Assembly: GCA_019454045.1 (NCBI GenBank)
Contig: SKCR01017983.1
Location: 109,107-173,106, forward strand
Length of the DNA: 64,000 nt
Direction of reading: 5' to 3'
Origin: Zanthoxylum bungeanum
Lineage: Eukaryota; Streptophyta; Magnoliopsida; Sapindales; Rutaceae
Shown here piece after piece: positions 11,680-23,101 of this stretch; positions within the stretch are counted from its first letter, which is position 1, and every line of letters begins with the position of its first letter. The notes under the pieces were generated by a model. That model saw nothing but the letters and a program-made list of their open reading frames with translations, was not told where the DNA came from and searched no databases. The position numbers and the translations under genes are program-made.

Positions 11680-13805
11680 TGTTGGATAATATGACCCATA
11701 TCGTCACTATTTGCACAGATCACTGTGTTGTTGTTGCAAATTAACTATGTGACAAGGAAATTGCACTCTCATCATTTGTGATTAGATCACCATAGATATA
11801 TAAATGAAGAGAGGTCCTATGATTAGTTCCTGGACTGAGAATGATATGAGACAGTATCAGTCCCTGAAGGTTTAATCATTAAATATCCCTAGCCGGAGTA
11901 TTATCGAGACTGGACATCGATAATGTGGAATAGGCTAGTATTGCACTTGTGCGCGTTGTGAGGGCACAACGGCATAGTTCTCATATATTTAAGTATCGGA
12001 TACTTATACAAGTGCGATAAGAGTTGTGTTTCACCGATGGTACGGGAAACAGCTTCGCTCTGGATAGACCCCTCAGAATCCCATTGGTATTATGACTATG
12101 TGTCTATGGGAGGCCGAAATCAAGGTAGGTGTGTATAGTCTTAACCTGAGACTTGCATCGCTAATACTTGCGATAATCGGTAGACTTTGGTCTTGGTGGT
12201 ACAGGGCTTTAACCGGCTCTGCGTTACACCGCTTCTGGGTTTATCAGAGAGTCGTAGTGTTGGGTGTGATGTCGAGACAGAAGTATCACTTCAGTTATAG
12301 TGGAGATGATGTCATGCAGGATACGGTATTAGTGCTCTTAAGTGCTGGCCGGCCATCGAGATATTATGACAAGGTCATGTATATCCGATTATAGAGACTA
12401 GTTACCAGACATCCGACATGTGCTTCGGACGGGGCAGACACTTATCCAGCCCCAACCCTAGCACGTGACTATCCGATACTGGGCTGATATACACAATACT
12501 ACGGTATACTACGCTTGATACAGATCTATATATTCCTGTAAGAATATTTCTGGAGAATTGGGTAGGCAGGCGCTTTGGCTTTGCTAGAGGCCAACCTTGT
12601 CTTGTAAATCGGTATAAACGTAGTACGCGATACTTACGTGTTCGGATAGTCCGACGACCGTATTTACTGCCAACATATCCGGAGATCTCATGGGTCGGTT
12701 CCTGAAGATTCACCGATGACGTATGACTCGCACTTTAATTAATCTGGGATTAATTGGAAGAGAGAGAAAATTAATCTGGGATTAATTCGATGAGAGAGAA
12801 AATTAATCTGGGATTAATTACGGAGATATTTTATCACAGATAAAATATCGTTAAAGAGAGAGAACGATTAATTTGGAATTAATCGGTAAAATTAATATAT
12901 TCGATATATTAATCGAAACTGGATTTCGACGCGGAATTAAAATTGGATTTTAATTCGGGCGAACGAATTAATTTAGAATTAATTCGTTAGCGACGTGAAT
13001 AGTGATTTCGCTAGGCGTAATCATTTAATTACGACGCGACGGAAAATTCGTTAATTTGGAATTAACGAACCGAGCCCGAGATTATTGCGAGCGCATTCAC
13101 ATTTCGAATTCGATTGCGGCACGCAAGTCAAATCGTGCGTCAAATCGCAAGTCACATCAAGCGTCAAATCAAATGTCACTTTGAGTGATGTGACATGTTG
13201 TCACTTGATTTGAGTGATTGATGTAGAAGTTGAAAAAGCAACTTTTGCTTTTACTTTTTTTGACTTTTGGTAAATGGAAAGTTAAAAGAAATGTAAATGG
13301 TTTTTAATTAATTTAGAAAATATAAAAACCTAATTACATTTCTTTTTCTCTCTCTCTCCACTCTTCTCTTTTACGCATCTTTTCCTCTCCCTCTCTTTTC
13401 TCTCCTTCTCACATATGGCTTTGAGCCATTCTTTTCTTCTATTTTTGCCGATTGAAAACGAGAAGCAGTGAGATGAAGGTGACGATTTTGTTGCAAAATC
13501 AAGTGCTAGCACACTCTAGGAGGCATACCAAGTGTGATAGGGAAGTGTCTTCATGAGCATGGAAAAGCTTGAAGCTTGGAGCTTCAATGGAGGTCATCAA
13601 TGGCCGAACATGGAGGAGACCACCACCACCAACGCCGAGCAGTCCACCTGTGCGCAGCTCACTGCCGAGCAGAGACATGCAGTGCGTTTTTGGTCTTCGT
13701 AGCATCCAACCGATCAATGTGAGTTTATTCCGCACCTCCTATGTTGTGTATTCATGCGTTTTCTTGCTTGATTTGTTGATCTTGGACATATATTAGAACT
13801 CAACA
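11680..13805 (+). repeat. 3' LTR of Copia E1
   Basis: A 2,126-bp LTR paired with 3769-5890, with the same ends and the same hairpin array (12737-13069). It is followed directly by the second CTTCT duplication. Confidence 0.93.
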
Positions 13806-13998
13806 CTTCTTCCTTCTGTTTTTCCTGTAAAACCGAGAGTGATGGAGAAGAAAAGGCTTGATTTTGTTGCAAGATCAAGGTGCTAGCACACTCTAGGAGG
13901 CATACCAAAGTGATATGGTAGTGATTTCGTGAGCAATGAAGACTATCACAAATCTTGGAGCTTTAATGGAGTCCATGGCCGATTCTTCATGGAGGAGA
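13806..13998 (+). repeat. LTR A, segment 2
   Basis: Continuation of LTR A after E1. The first five bases are the E1 duplication; the last five (GGAGA, 13994-13998) are the duplication of the solo LTR that follows. Confidence 0.85.
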
Positions 13999-16084
13999 TG
14001 TTGGACAATTATGACCCATAGTGTCACTATTTGTACAGATCATGGTGTTATTGTACAAATTAACTATGTGACAAAGGAGATTGCACTCTTATCATTTGTG
14101 ATTAGATCACCTAGATTTATAAATGATAGGGGGTCCCTATGATTTGTTCCTGGACATAGAATGATATGAGACAGTATCAGTCCAAGTAGGATAAATCATT
14201 AAATATCCCTAGTCAGAGTATTATTGAGATTGGACATCGATAAATACGTAAAAGACTAGTATTACACTTGTGCACGTTTGTGAGGGCACAACGACATAGT
14301 TCTCATATATTTGGGTATAGGATACTAATGCAACTGTAGTAGGAGGTTGTGCTTTACCGATTGTATGGGAAACAGCTTCGCTCTGGATAGACCCCTGCGG
14401 AATCCCATTGTTAGTATGACTATGTGTCTATGGGAGTCTGCAATCAGGGTAGGTGTATTTGGTCTTAACCTGAGACTTGCACCGCTAATACTTGCGACAA
14501 TCAATATGCTTTGGTTGCGATCGTCCAGGGCTTTAACCGGTTCGGTGTACGCCAATGCTGGGTATATTGAGAATCGTAGTGTGTTGGGTGTGATGTTAAG
14601 ACGGAAGTATCACTCGAGTCATATGGAGATGATGGTCACATTGGATACGGAACTTGTTCTCTGAAATGCTCGAGCTATCGGGATATTATGACTAGGTCAT
14701 GTAAATCCGATTATAGAGACTAGTTTCCAGACATCCGATATGTGTTTCGTACGGGGCATACACAATTCCAGCCCCAGGCCTAGCACGTGGTCATCCGATG
14801 GTGGATCGAAATACACAATACTACGGTATACTATGCTTGATATAGATCACATATTCCTATAAGGATATTTCTGGAGAATTGGGTAGGGATGGCGCTTTGC
14901 TAGCAGCCAACCTTGTCTTGTAAATCGGTATAAACGTAGTACGAGGTACTTACGTGTTCGGATAGTCCGATGACCGAATTTACTGCCAACATATACGGGG
15001 ATCTCATGGGTCGCTTCCCAAAGATTCACCGATGATCTATGACTCACACTTTATTAATCTGTGATTAATTAGAAGAGAGAGAAAATTAATCTGGGATTAA
15101 TTACGGAGATATTTTATCTGGGATAAAATATTAATTCAAGAGAGAGAATGATTAATTTGGAATTAATCGATAAAATAATATATTCGATATATTACGCGAA
15201 AATGGATTTCGACGCGGAATTAAAATTAGATTTTAATTCAGGCGAACAAATTAATTTAGAATAATACGTTAGCGACGTGAATAGTGATTTCGCTAGGCGT
15301 AATAGTTAATTACGTCGTGACGGAAAATTTGTTAATTTGGAATTAGCAAACCCGAGCCCGGGATTGTTTGCGAGCGCATTCACATTTCGAATTCGAGTGC
15401 GGCACACAAGTCAAATCTTGCGTCAAATCGCAAGTCACATCAAGCGTCAAATCACATGTCACTTTGAGTGATGTGACAATTTGATTGATTGATTTGAGTG
15501 ATTGATGTGGTAGTTGAAAAACATTAATTGCTTTTTCTTTTTGACTTTTTGATTAATGGAAAATGATTTTTGTATTTGTGTATTTTGATTTTTGGAAAAT
15601 CAAATAAATATATAAAACATTTCTTTTTCCTTTTCTCTCTCTCACCTCACGGTTTCCTCTCTTTCCCTCATATTCTCTCACGGGTTGGAGCCGATTTCTT
15701 CTTCCCATTTTCTGGTTCTGCCGAATTAAAAGGAGAAGCAAGAGAAATGATTTTGTTGCAAAATCAAAGTGCTAGCACACCTTGAGTCTTCCTAAGGTGA
15801 TAGGGAAACGAACACTTGACCATGGAATCGTTTTGGAGCTTGAAGCTTGGAGCTTCAATGAAGGTCTTCAATGGCCGAATCTTGGAGGAGATAAAGGTGT
15901 CAAAACCGAGCAGCCCACTACCCAATAAGCTCACTGCCGAGCTTCACCTTGGAGGAAAATGAAGTGTTCTTCATCGCGTCGCAAGAACCGATCATTGTGA
16001 GTATGTTTCCGCCATTCTCCTTTGTGTATTCATGCGTTTTTCATGCTTGTTTGATGATTCTTGGGACGTAATTAGAAACCAACA
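13999..16084 (+). mobile_element. Solo Copia LTR (LTR B)
   Basis: A single complete LTR of 2,086 bp starting TGTTGGACAATTATGACC and ending CCAACA, flanked by perfect GGAGA duplications (13994-13998 and 16085-16089). No primer site follows the end, and the sequence resumes with the host LTR. It is a product of LTR-LTR recombination after insertion. It belongs to the same subfamily as LTR A and element D (GGACAATT start) rather than E1 (GGATAATA start). Its own palindrome array lies at about 15045-15345. Confidence 0.93.
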
Positions 16085-16089
16085 GGAGA

Positions 16090-16272
16090 TCCTCCCACTA
16101 CCGAGCAGTCCCTACACCTAGCAGCTCACTGCCGAGCTTGGAGAGGGCAGTTCGTTTTGGTCATCATCGCATCTCAACCGATCAATGTGAGTTTTTCCGC
16201 ACCTCCTATGATTGTATTTACACTTGTTTCATGCTTGATAAATGATCTTGGGACCCTTAGAGGAAACCAACA
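16090..16272 (+). repeat. LTR A, segment 3
   Basis: Last part of LTR A, with the ACCGAGCAGTCC and CACTGCCGAGCTTGG words also found near the 3' ends of the other LTRs. It ends CCAACA and is followed by a degenerate PBS. Confidence 0.8.
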
Positions 16273-17098
16273 ATGGTATCTTGAGCCTTTGAAAGCATGA
16301 AATTGATTTTAGGGTTAAAATTGGGCAAAACGAATTTGGGCATGATTTAATGAAATTGGATGAATTAGTATGCTTAAATGTTGTTGAATTGATGGTTGAT
16401 TGGATCAATGATGAATGAAAAGTGTTTGGAACAATTTTCCCCAATTTGCTTGTGTTGGCCGAAAATGAGAACCCTAAATTGTCTTGGATTTTTTTGTTTT
16501 TTGATTCATTGGATGACTTGAAAACAATTTGGGATGTTGATTTAATGTTAATTTGGATTCAATTGGATTGGATATAAAATTGGACATGAAAATCCTCCTT
16601 GGCCGAGACTTTATGCATGAATAATTGGGTTTGATTTTGATCAAAATGTGTTGGACATGTTTTGTTAATGATAAGCATGATTAATTGTACAAATTTGGTA
16701 TTTTGGAAATATTGATTTGGGTAATTAATAATGCTATACACTTTGGTTAATTAGAATGTGAAATTTGGAATTTTTGTATTTTAATTAATTGGGCTTAAAA
16801 TTGGATTTGGGCTTGTTAAGTTGTTATTGGGTTTATTGGGATTTGTAGTACAAAGTTGGGTTTCGGCCAAATGGATTGGATCCAATTGGGACCAAAACCA
16901 CTTCCATAAAGCCCAAATGCTACTTAATGAACCTTTAATGTTTAATTGGGCCTAATGGGCATAAATTGATTTATGGGCTTATGGGGTAACTCCCGGATTG
17001 GATTTTGGTTATTCGGTTTGACCCGAGTTGACCAAAAGTCCACGCCTCAAGAAATTAATTAAAAGCCCATTAGACTTTAATTGAATTGACGTTGGGCG
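16273..17098 (+). other. Leader of Copia element A, truncated
   Basis: Begins with TGGTATCTTGAGC, a mutated iMet primer site. The end part (GGGGTAACTCCCGGATTGG through AAAGTCCACGCCT) matches E1 at about 6.88-6.95 kb. Similarity stops near 17098 at a junction with opposite-strand Copia coding sequence. No gene. Confidence 0.8.
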
Positions 17099-17100
17099 TT

Positions 17101-17673
17101 TAGCATAAGGTACACATAACCATTTCGCGAGTGATCATCGATAAAGGTAATGAAGTATGAGAATCCACCTCTAGCGGTGACTGACATTGGTCCTAATAAA
17201 TCAGAGTGTATGAGTTCTAATGTCTCCGCTACATGCTGTCTTTTACCTTTGAAGGGTAATTTGGTCATTTTACCAAGTAAACAAGACTCACAAGTTCCAT
17301 AAGGTTCATATTTGAAGGGTCTGAAATACCCATCCTTATGTAACTTAGTTAATCTTGTTTCATTGATATGACCTAACTGACTGTGCCATAGAAGTGATTC
17401 ATTGAGATTATTCGAGTTAACATTGTATATATTAGAGGTTGAACATTCTTTGTTAGTTTGTAAGACATAGATACAATTATTCAAAATACCATCTCCATAT
17501 TTTATTTCATTGAAAAAAATAGAACATTTATTACAACTAATTAGGCATGAAAAACCTTTATTACATAAAGAAGAAATTGAAATGATGTTCTTTACTATAG
17601 AAGGTACATAAACACAATCTTCTAAGTCTAAAACTAAACCATTTGCAAAACTAATGAATAAGTCCTCACGCAC
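17101..17673 (-). pseudogene. Copia GAG-pre-integrase and integrase N-part (truncated)
   Basis: The translation carries the H2C2 zinc module of Copia integrase (WHSQLGH, then CESCLLGKMTKLPFKGK) and the start of the catalytic core: HSDLLGPMS with the first Asp and FITFIDDHSRNGYVYLM with the second Asp. The core breaks off at element A before the catalytic Glu. The upstream protease ORF is in another frame, so a small indel near 17670 separates them. The enzyme would cut LTR ends and join them to target DNA; this copy cannot, because it lacks the third catalytic residue. The last few codons of the open frame belong to the leader of element A. Confidence 0.85.
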
Positions 17674-17978
17674 TATGCATCCAGTTTTGCTTCATTACCC
17701 ATGCGTAAGTCAACCTCCCTATGAAGGAGTCTCCTACTATTTATCAGGCCCTGCTTAATGTTACATAAGTGAGTCCCACAACCGGTGTCAAGCACCCAAG
17801 TACAAGGTTCAGAGTTTTGAGAATATAGTTCAATCATATACAACATACCTGATGCATTGGGCTTCTTGGCCTCTTGGGCTTCCCTAGCTTCCTTGGCTTT
17901 CAAGGATCTGCAGTCTTTCTTCCAATGACCCTTCTTTCCACAAAAGAAACATTTCCCATTTCCCTTTTTCTTCTCCAC
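17673..17978 (-). pseudogene. Copia gag zinc knuckle and aspartic protease start
   Basis: The open frame has a canonical CCHC knuckle, CFFCGKKGHWKKDC, which binds nucleic acid in nucleocapsid. About 45 residues on is the protease active-site motif WVLDTGCGTHLC (DTG with Cys following, as is usual in Copia). Between them lies an alanine/lysine-rich linker. The frame ends with MGNEAKLDA just before the shift into the integrase frame. Both motifs look intact locally, but the polyprotein is broken on either side. The assignment to Ty1/copia is firm from the order knuckle, DTG, HSQLGH. Confidence 0.87.
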
Positions 17979-18020
17979 CTTACCATTGGGATTTAGGTAA
18001 TCTGGAGCCTTAGCCTTGCC

Positions 18021-18608
18021 CTAATTTTTCTTTGGGCCTCGTGGCTTCAGGTCCGTACCCGTAAGTATGACGGAGGTTTTAAGCTCTGGTTTCAAGTCCT
18101 TCTTTGTTTGCTTGATCAGATTGTGCAATTCTGATAAAGTAGCTTCTTTATCAGACAGATGAAACTGCATAATAAAGTTAGAGATATCTTTTGGTAAGGA
18201 TTGAAGAATTAGATCGTGACCTATCTCATGATCCATGATGAACCCGAGGTTGGAATAATGCACATGACATCTTGAATCTCACGGTATGAACGGAAGTTGC
18301 ATATAACTCCTTCAAGTGAAAGATGATGGTTTGAGCATCCATATCTTCGTGAGCTCTCTGAAGTTCGTCCGACATAGAGCCAAGCATTATGCAAACTGCT
18401 TACTCATTATCATCGACGTGTTTCTTCCAAGCATCAAATGTATTTTGGTCAGTATCTTCTGCGGGTTCAGGGGAAATGGTCTTTCAAGAACCTAGAAAAT
18501 CTTTTCTTATCGTAAGACAATTTTAAGGTTTCTAAACCAGTCATTGTAGTTGTCCCATTTGAGCTTATGCTCATGAAGGATGGAACGAAGTGATACACTA
18601 TTTGCCAT
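18021..18608 (-). pseudogene. Copia gag, N-terminal and middle part (broken)
   Basis: The minus-strand ATG at 18608-18606 opens MANSVSLRSI, then KLKWDNYNDWFRNLKIVL, the typical Copia gag opening (Asn-Tyr-x-x-Trp). A stop follows within a few codons of it. The part 18021-18263 is again open and contains LILQSLPKDISNFIMQFHL, the late gag region that precedes the zinc knuckle. Between them the frame is disrupted. The role was assembly of virus-like particles; this copy is inactive. Confidence 0.75.
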
Positions 18609-19981
18609 TTGAATGTTTGTTAAATATTTTAACCTACATGTTCAGAGAGAATGTTAAAATTAGGAATATGTTTTCATTAATGTTTCATAATAACATGGGC
18701 TTTAAAAATATTATGAAGTTGCTCACCGTCAATTGTTTAAAAATTTTAAGCAAATCGCATCAACCCCAATATGATGGATTTCTTGTGGGCAAGGATCCCA
18801 TTATCATCATTTCATAACTCCGACTAGGGCAAGTCGTTATAAAATACGATAATTATGTAGGTTCCCAACCAATTTATGATACATATCACAATTTCTTGAT
18901 CATTGGGTTAGGCAATCAAACATGCAATAGCTTATGCTAGTCCTTATGAAAACCCAATCTTTGCCACTAAGTTATAAGACCACGTCTAAGGGTCGATGCA
19001 TCTTATGACTCATAAAAGTCAAACCATTGTCTATAGTACTATTTAGGGACAAATTGGTATTGTTCAGTCTAGTGAAGCCTAGTCCTACCAATACGGTTTA
19101 AGCCATTTGGGTCTATACTTTACAATGGGAGGCAAATTTTAGACTTAAATTATTATTGAGGATTTTAGCAAGTTTCAGTGAATAACTATCAAATGGATTA
19201 CTCCATTGAAAATTCCCTAGAGGGAGGGTGGAGCGAACTCTCTTAAATACCTTTACCTCTTAGGCTCTTATTGCCTTGGTGACAGAAATAAACAATAGAT
19301 CCTCCAAATTAGTCGAACACTTTAAATATGTTTTAAGGTAAGCTTTGAGTAAATGATTATCTAGATGTCTTCACATCTTTTACTTTTGGCTATAAAAAGG
19401 TAGTGAGTGAAGGAAGACAGCAAATCATTATCTAACTCTAGTAATACCTTTGGTTAAATTAATTTTAGTTTGGAAAGTTTTATTAACCCCTTAGTCCCAA
19501 CCATCTTGTATCTTTTATAATGTCTTTTATTATAAACAAGTGATTTATATCTATTAGCCTTAAAGGTAATAAATCTCTAAGTTCATCATGGAATAATTAC
19601 TTAGCTAAGGGATAAGCAATACACTCGCTATTTCCTTTGAAAGTCTCTAGATGTTTGAACCCTAAAATAATCATGCCAATTCTAATCATACATAGAATCA
19701 TCAAGCATATGAGTTTTAATATGTTGGAATTATTTTAGGCATTAAATAACTTTGATTAATATTTAATTATGATATTGCATTTTTATTTTAATTAATTAAA
19801 TTTACTATTCACATTTTTTTACAGATGCATGAACTTTAAATGCAATTTCACAATTCACATCTTAACCAAATCATGCAAAACTTGTGCCTAAAATTACGTT
19901 CAGGGTGTTAGCATTCCAATGAGCTTTTACACACCCAATTTTGAGTTCAAATAAGAGAGAACTAATCAAAACAAAAACGTT
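18609..19981 (-). other. Leader of Copia fragment F, with Tat-like block
   Basis: Non-coding leader between PBS and gag. The section 19183-19440 is clearly homologous to the leaders of both Tat elements (40338-40570 and 50108-50340), including exact shared words such as AGAGGGAGGGTGGAGCGA and CCTCTTAGGCTCTTAT. The rest is AT-rich without a recognisable feature. Confidence 0.75.
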
Positions 19982-19993
19982 GTGCTGATACCA
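19982..19993 (-). other. Primer binding site of fragment F
   Basis: Minus strand reads TGGTATCAGCAC one base from the LTR end, an iMet-type primer site with two changes near its end. Confidence 0.85.
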
Positions 19994-19994
19994 C

Positions 19995-20897
19995 TGTTGG
20001 GAAGCGGCCGCGAGTGCGCAGCGGAAAATCAAGAAGGAATTATGATGCTGTTATCCCTTTGCCCAAGACTCATTTGTTTTGATTATTCTACAAGCCTGGG
20101 CATGTTACTGTATATTCTAAGCAAAAAAAATCATAAAAAATGCAAAGAACATAAACCTAAACATGCTAACTATCATATAAACTCTAATTAAAATAAAGAA
20201 AGAAAAAAAAATTACTTGAACTGAAGACTCCTCCAGTCCTCCCTCCAATCTATAAGTTTTTCTCGAACTGAACAAGCTCTTCCATGTTCCAAAAAGCCAC
20301 CCAAGTGTGTGGCCTTCAAAGGTGCACACACCAAAGCCAAAACTCAACGGCAAGACTACACCTTGAGTGCACGGGTATTTTACCCTTGGTGCTAGCCTAC
20401 GCAAAGACCTTAAAACTTTTAACTCGAGGTTCCTCTAGTCAATTAGACTTAAGGATCCTCAAAATCAGTGGCTTACTCTTAAACTTTAGAGTTGCCCTAT
20501 TATATAAACCGAAGATATGAAAGGTTTGGTGCAAAAATTTGTAAAGAATTCTTTGGGTTTATATAGGTGCTCCAAAGACAACAAAATTAATTAAGAATCC
20601 GATGTGGGATAAAACCTAATTTAATCTTTGCCATTGGATCTTAATTTAGTGGTTTAATGATATTATAAATCTCTAATAAGAGTTTAGGCCGAATTGGAAT
20701 TCAAAACAAATAACAAATAAAAAAAATTACTATTCATATTACTATTCACGTTTTATTTATTTGTTTATTTATTTATTTATTCCGATTCCCAAAGTGCCCC
20801 TATCGTCATTCACTAATCCCTAAGCCACTATGGAACCTCATAAATAATATGTTCAATAATTAAACACATGGAACCATTTTTGAACAATTCCTATAAC
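19995..20897 (-). repeat. 5' LTR of Copia fragment F (outer end approximate)
   Basis: On the minus strand the LTR ends GCGGCCGCTTCCCAACA. A TATA box is present about 560 bp inward. Its outer boundary is inferred only from a possible TGTTATAGG start at about 20.9 kb; no target duplication could be assigned. Confidence 0.6.
20549..20558 (-). promoter_or_regulatory. Putative TATA box of fragment F LTR
   Basis: Minus strand CCTATATAAA, suitably placed for transcription toward the primer site. Confidence 0.5.
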
Positions 20898-22982
20898 AAT
20901 CATATATGCTGTTAAATTTATACTGTGCACTGTTAACCATTGATTTCGACTTTTTTATGTGTGACCTTTTGGGTTCCCCTCAAGTTGGAGATGAAATGAA
21001 TCGTGATAATTTAATCGAACATAAATTATCCTCCGATCAGATGGTCGTTCGATTTCAATGATCAAGGTTGACATCTAGCAACATGCCAAGGCCCCCAAAT
21101 GAGAAGGAAAGATATATACCCATTTTTTATGCAATTTATATATGATATGGTCCATCGCCTCACTGTATCCCCACCGTTTGTCCTAGGGTATGGAAAGTGT
21201 CTATCCATATAGTCAAATGTATAATGTTGATAGTGTCATGAATCGTGTTAACCCAAGAATCTCACATGATTCTTCCGCTGCGGCCACAGCCTCAAGCACT
21301 GATCACACATATCAACCTGTGAACTGGAATACTACTTTTATAAGAAAATATTATCCGAGAGAGTGGCGATTCTCTGTTGTATCTTTACAAACTTCATGTG
21401 TTTCAAAAAATGACCCAATCATACCCTTATGACCGGATCTTTTGAACCGGGGAAGGAGAATGTTAAATTTTTTTGATCCATACATAAGATTGTAAATACC
21501 TCAAGTCTAAGGACTAGTCATACAATCGATACATGAAAGTTCTCACATACACATGGGATAAACACTCCATATGAAAACTTTGGGTGGTCAGTTCGATGGA
21601 CACGAGCAACTCATGCATCCATTTGATACACCAAGCGGACGAATCTCCGCTAGTAGCCTATGAGATCAGCTACCCCCCACTTAAGGGCCGATCATATCAT
21701 CATGCTAGTCTCTCCGCTTTGTGAACGCCCAGATTAGTCACAAAACTATGACAGGGAACTTTTAAGATTAATGATTCTCATAAGGCATGAAAGCCATCAT
21801 CTTATTACTCCAAGGGCTTTATTACAATGTTTGATGATTCATATAAGTTATGTAAGACATGTATAATAAATATTGCCATTTTATTAATTAATGAAAATAT
21901 TACAAATACATGTACATATAGCCCATCCACAAGTTGTGTATAAGGCATATCCCTAACAAAGTACCCAGCCCCTGACTTAGTTGACCAAACCACTACGGGT
22001 TTGGGACGGCCTAAGCCACGGGTATGGGTGGTTTGGTAGATGTACATGATAGTATGGAATCGATGAGATAAGTTGCTACAGATTGCAACTAGCATATGGA
22101 GTGAGTCCTTAAGGTATGACATTTGTACGTTTATTTGGGTGATGATCCTTAATAACACTAGCCTTTGGAAGAACAAGTCACTAAAGAACACTGTAACCAG
22201 ACTTGCTGTAGCGATGAAAGTAAAGGTATGAATAACATTATAAGCAGAAGTATATATATACAATTAAGCTTCTAATGAAGCCATTGGATAAGTGATAATA
22301 GTAAGGAAAGACTACATAAAGAGTCTGACCCTGCATTATAAGGTCTTAAGTTATACGAAATTGTAGAGAGGAACCAGTAAGCAACCTAGTATAGACACAT
22401 ATACGTATATACCTTCCAGGGCCAAAGTCATAGTAAAAAAGCCCAGTTACGAGAAATTGTAAATACCTATAGAGATAATGGATCCGCCAGAAAAGGTAGG
22501 AAAACCTAGCCCAATAGTTATGCAGAATACGTAAAAGAGCATTGAGTTCTTAGTAAGTAGATTCTTAGAATATATCTTTTTTTATGGAATAAATATAAGA
22601 AGTCTTGACAGTGAAAAAAATTAGAAGGAATGGACATAACCCACAAACCTAGAATTATTCAGAACTGATAACTTATGTGAGTAATGAGCTAGAATAAATA
22701 AAGTATAATGAAGCTCATTGGTGCATCTTAAGATCAGGATGAATGATCCCCCTCTAGATCAAGAATTTTGGAAGCGCAAGATATGAAACAGAAGCCAAGA
22801 TAATATAAGGATTAAGGCAAACGTAAGTTAGTTCACAGAAGGGTAAAGAGTCCTAGCAGATGAAACAAGATAGTTATGAGTATAAAGTCTGTCCAGCTAA
22901 TGGTATAGGAAGAGAGCCCGTAAACCCTCTAATCTATGACAGGGTCCCAAGTTTAGAAAGGATTCGAGGACGAATCTTATTT
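20898..22982. other. Decayed repeat DNA, no gene supported
   Basis: Two kilobases with only short chance frames (for example 21190-21432 plus and 21805-22263 minus) that show no family motif I recognise. The last part probably belongs to the Ty3/gypsy element whose 3' end follows, but no RT or integrase motif is readable. Some words resemble LTR sequence of other Copia families; I could not fix boundaries. Confidence 0.5.
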
Positions 22983-23101
22983 AAGGAGGGAATAATTTGT
23001 AACGACCGGTAGTTTTTACTACTGTATACAATTGTACTATTACGAAGGGACTAAGGCACATAAAATAAATTATGTTGAGAATCAAAAATATTCATGGAAT
23101 G
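22983..23101 (+). mobile_element. 3' end of a Ty3/gypsy element: PPT and LTR start
   Basis: The sequence around 22960-23000 has GGATTCGAGGACGAATC, then AAGGAGGG (polypurine tract), then TGTAACGACCGG (LTR start at 22998). This is the well-known 3' junction of plant Ty3/gypsy chromovirus-type elements. Only about 100 bp of LTR is visible before the hAT element begins at 23102; the rest of the LTR was not found. Confidence 0.8.

Larger units (their letters stand above)
3769..13805 (+). mobile_element. Complete but coding-dead Copia element E1
   Basis: A full-length insertion of 10,037 bp bounded by LTRs 3769-5890 and 11680-13805. Both start TGTTGGATAATATGACCC and end CAACA. The perfect 5-bp target duplication CTTCT lies at 3764-3768 and 13806-13810. 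PBS and polypurine tract are in canonical places. Over the first ~340 bp the two LTRs differ at about ten positions by eye, suggesting a fairly recent insertion, yet no reading frame longer than 142 codons exists inside and key gag-pol motifs are missing. Mobilisation in trans is therefore likely (inference). Confidence 0.93.
2143..17098 (+). mobile_element. Copia element A: nested 5' LTR plus leader, truncated
   Basis: This is the outer plus-strand Copia element. Its 5' LTR begins TGTTGGACAATTATGACC at 2143 and ends CAACA at 16272, giving a TGTTG/CAACA terminal inverted repeat. Element E1 (3769-13805) and a solo LTR (13999-16084) interrupt the LTR. Removing them with one copy of each target duplication gives an LTR of about 2.0 kb, matching the family. 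A degenerate primer site TGGTATCTTGAGC follows at 16274, then about 0.8 kb of leader similar to the E1 leader. The element is cut off near 17098, where minus-strand Copia coding sequence begins. No 3' LTR of this copy is visible. Confidence 0.85.
17101..20897 (-). mobile_element. Truncated Copia fragment F (minus strand)
   Basis: On the minus strand this reads LTR end (CCAACA, 19995), PBS, leader, gag, protease, GAG-pre-integrase and the first part of integrase, then stops at the junction with element A. RT, RNase H and the 3' LTR are missing. The LTR ends differ from the A/D/E1 family (CGGCCGCTTCCCAACA), so this is another Copia family. The outer LTR boundary is uncertain; I place it near 20.9 kb where a plausible CA-type end occurs (CCTATAACA). 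Confidence 0.75.

Noticed and set aside
20897..20897. Exact outer end and target duplication of the fragment F LTR
   Set aside because: Several CA-type ends are possible at 20.9-21.1 kb and no matching duplication exists at the truncated left side.
21190..21432. 80-codon plus-strand ORF starting MESVYPYSQMYN
   Set aside because: No similarity that I recognise and no conserved context; kept as unassigned sequence only.
21805..22263. 152-codon minus-strand ORF
   Set aside because: No recognised motif; lies in decayed repeat DNA of low complexity.
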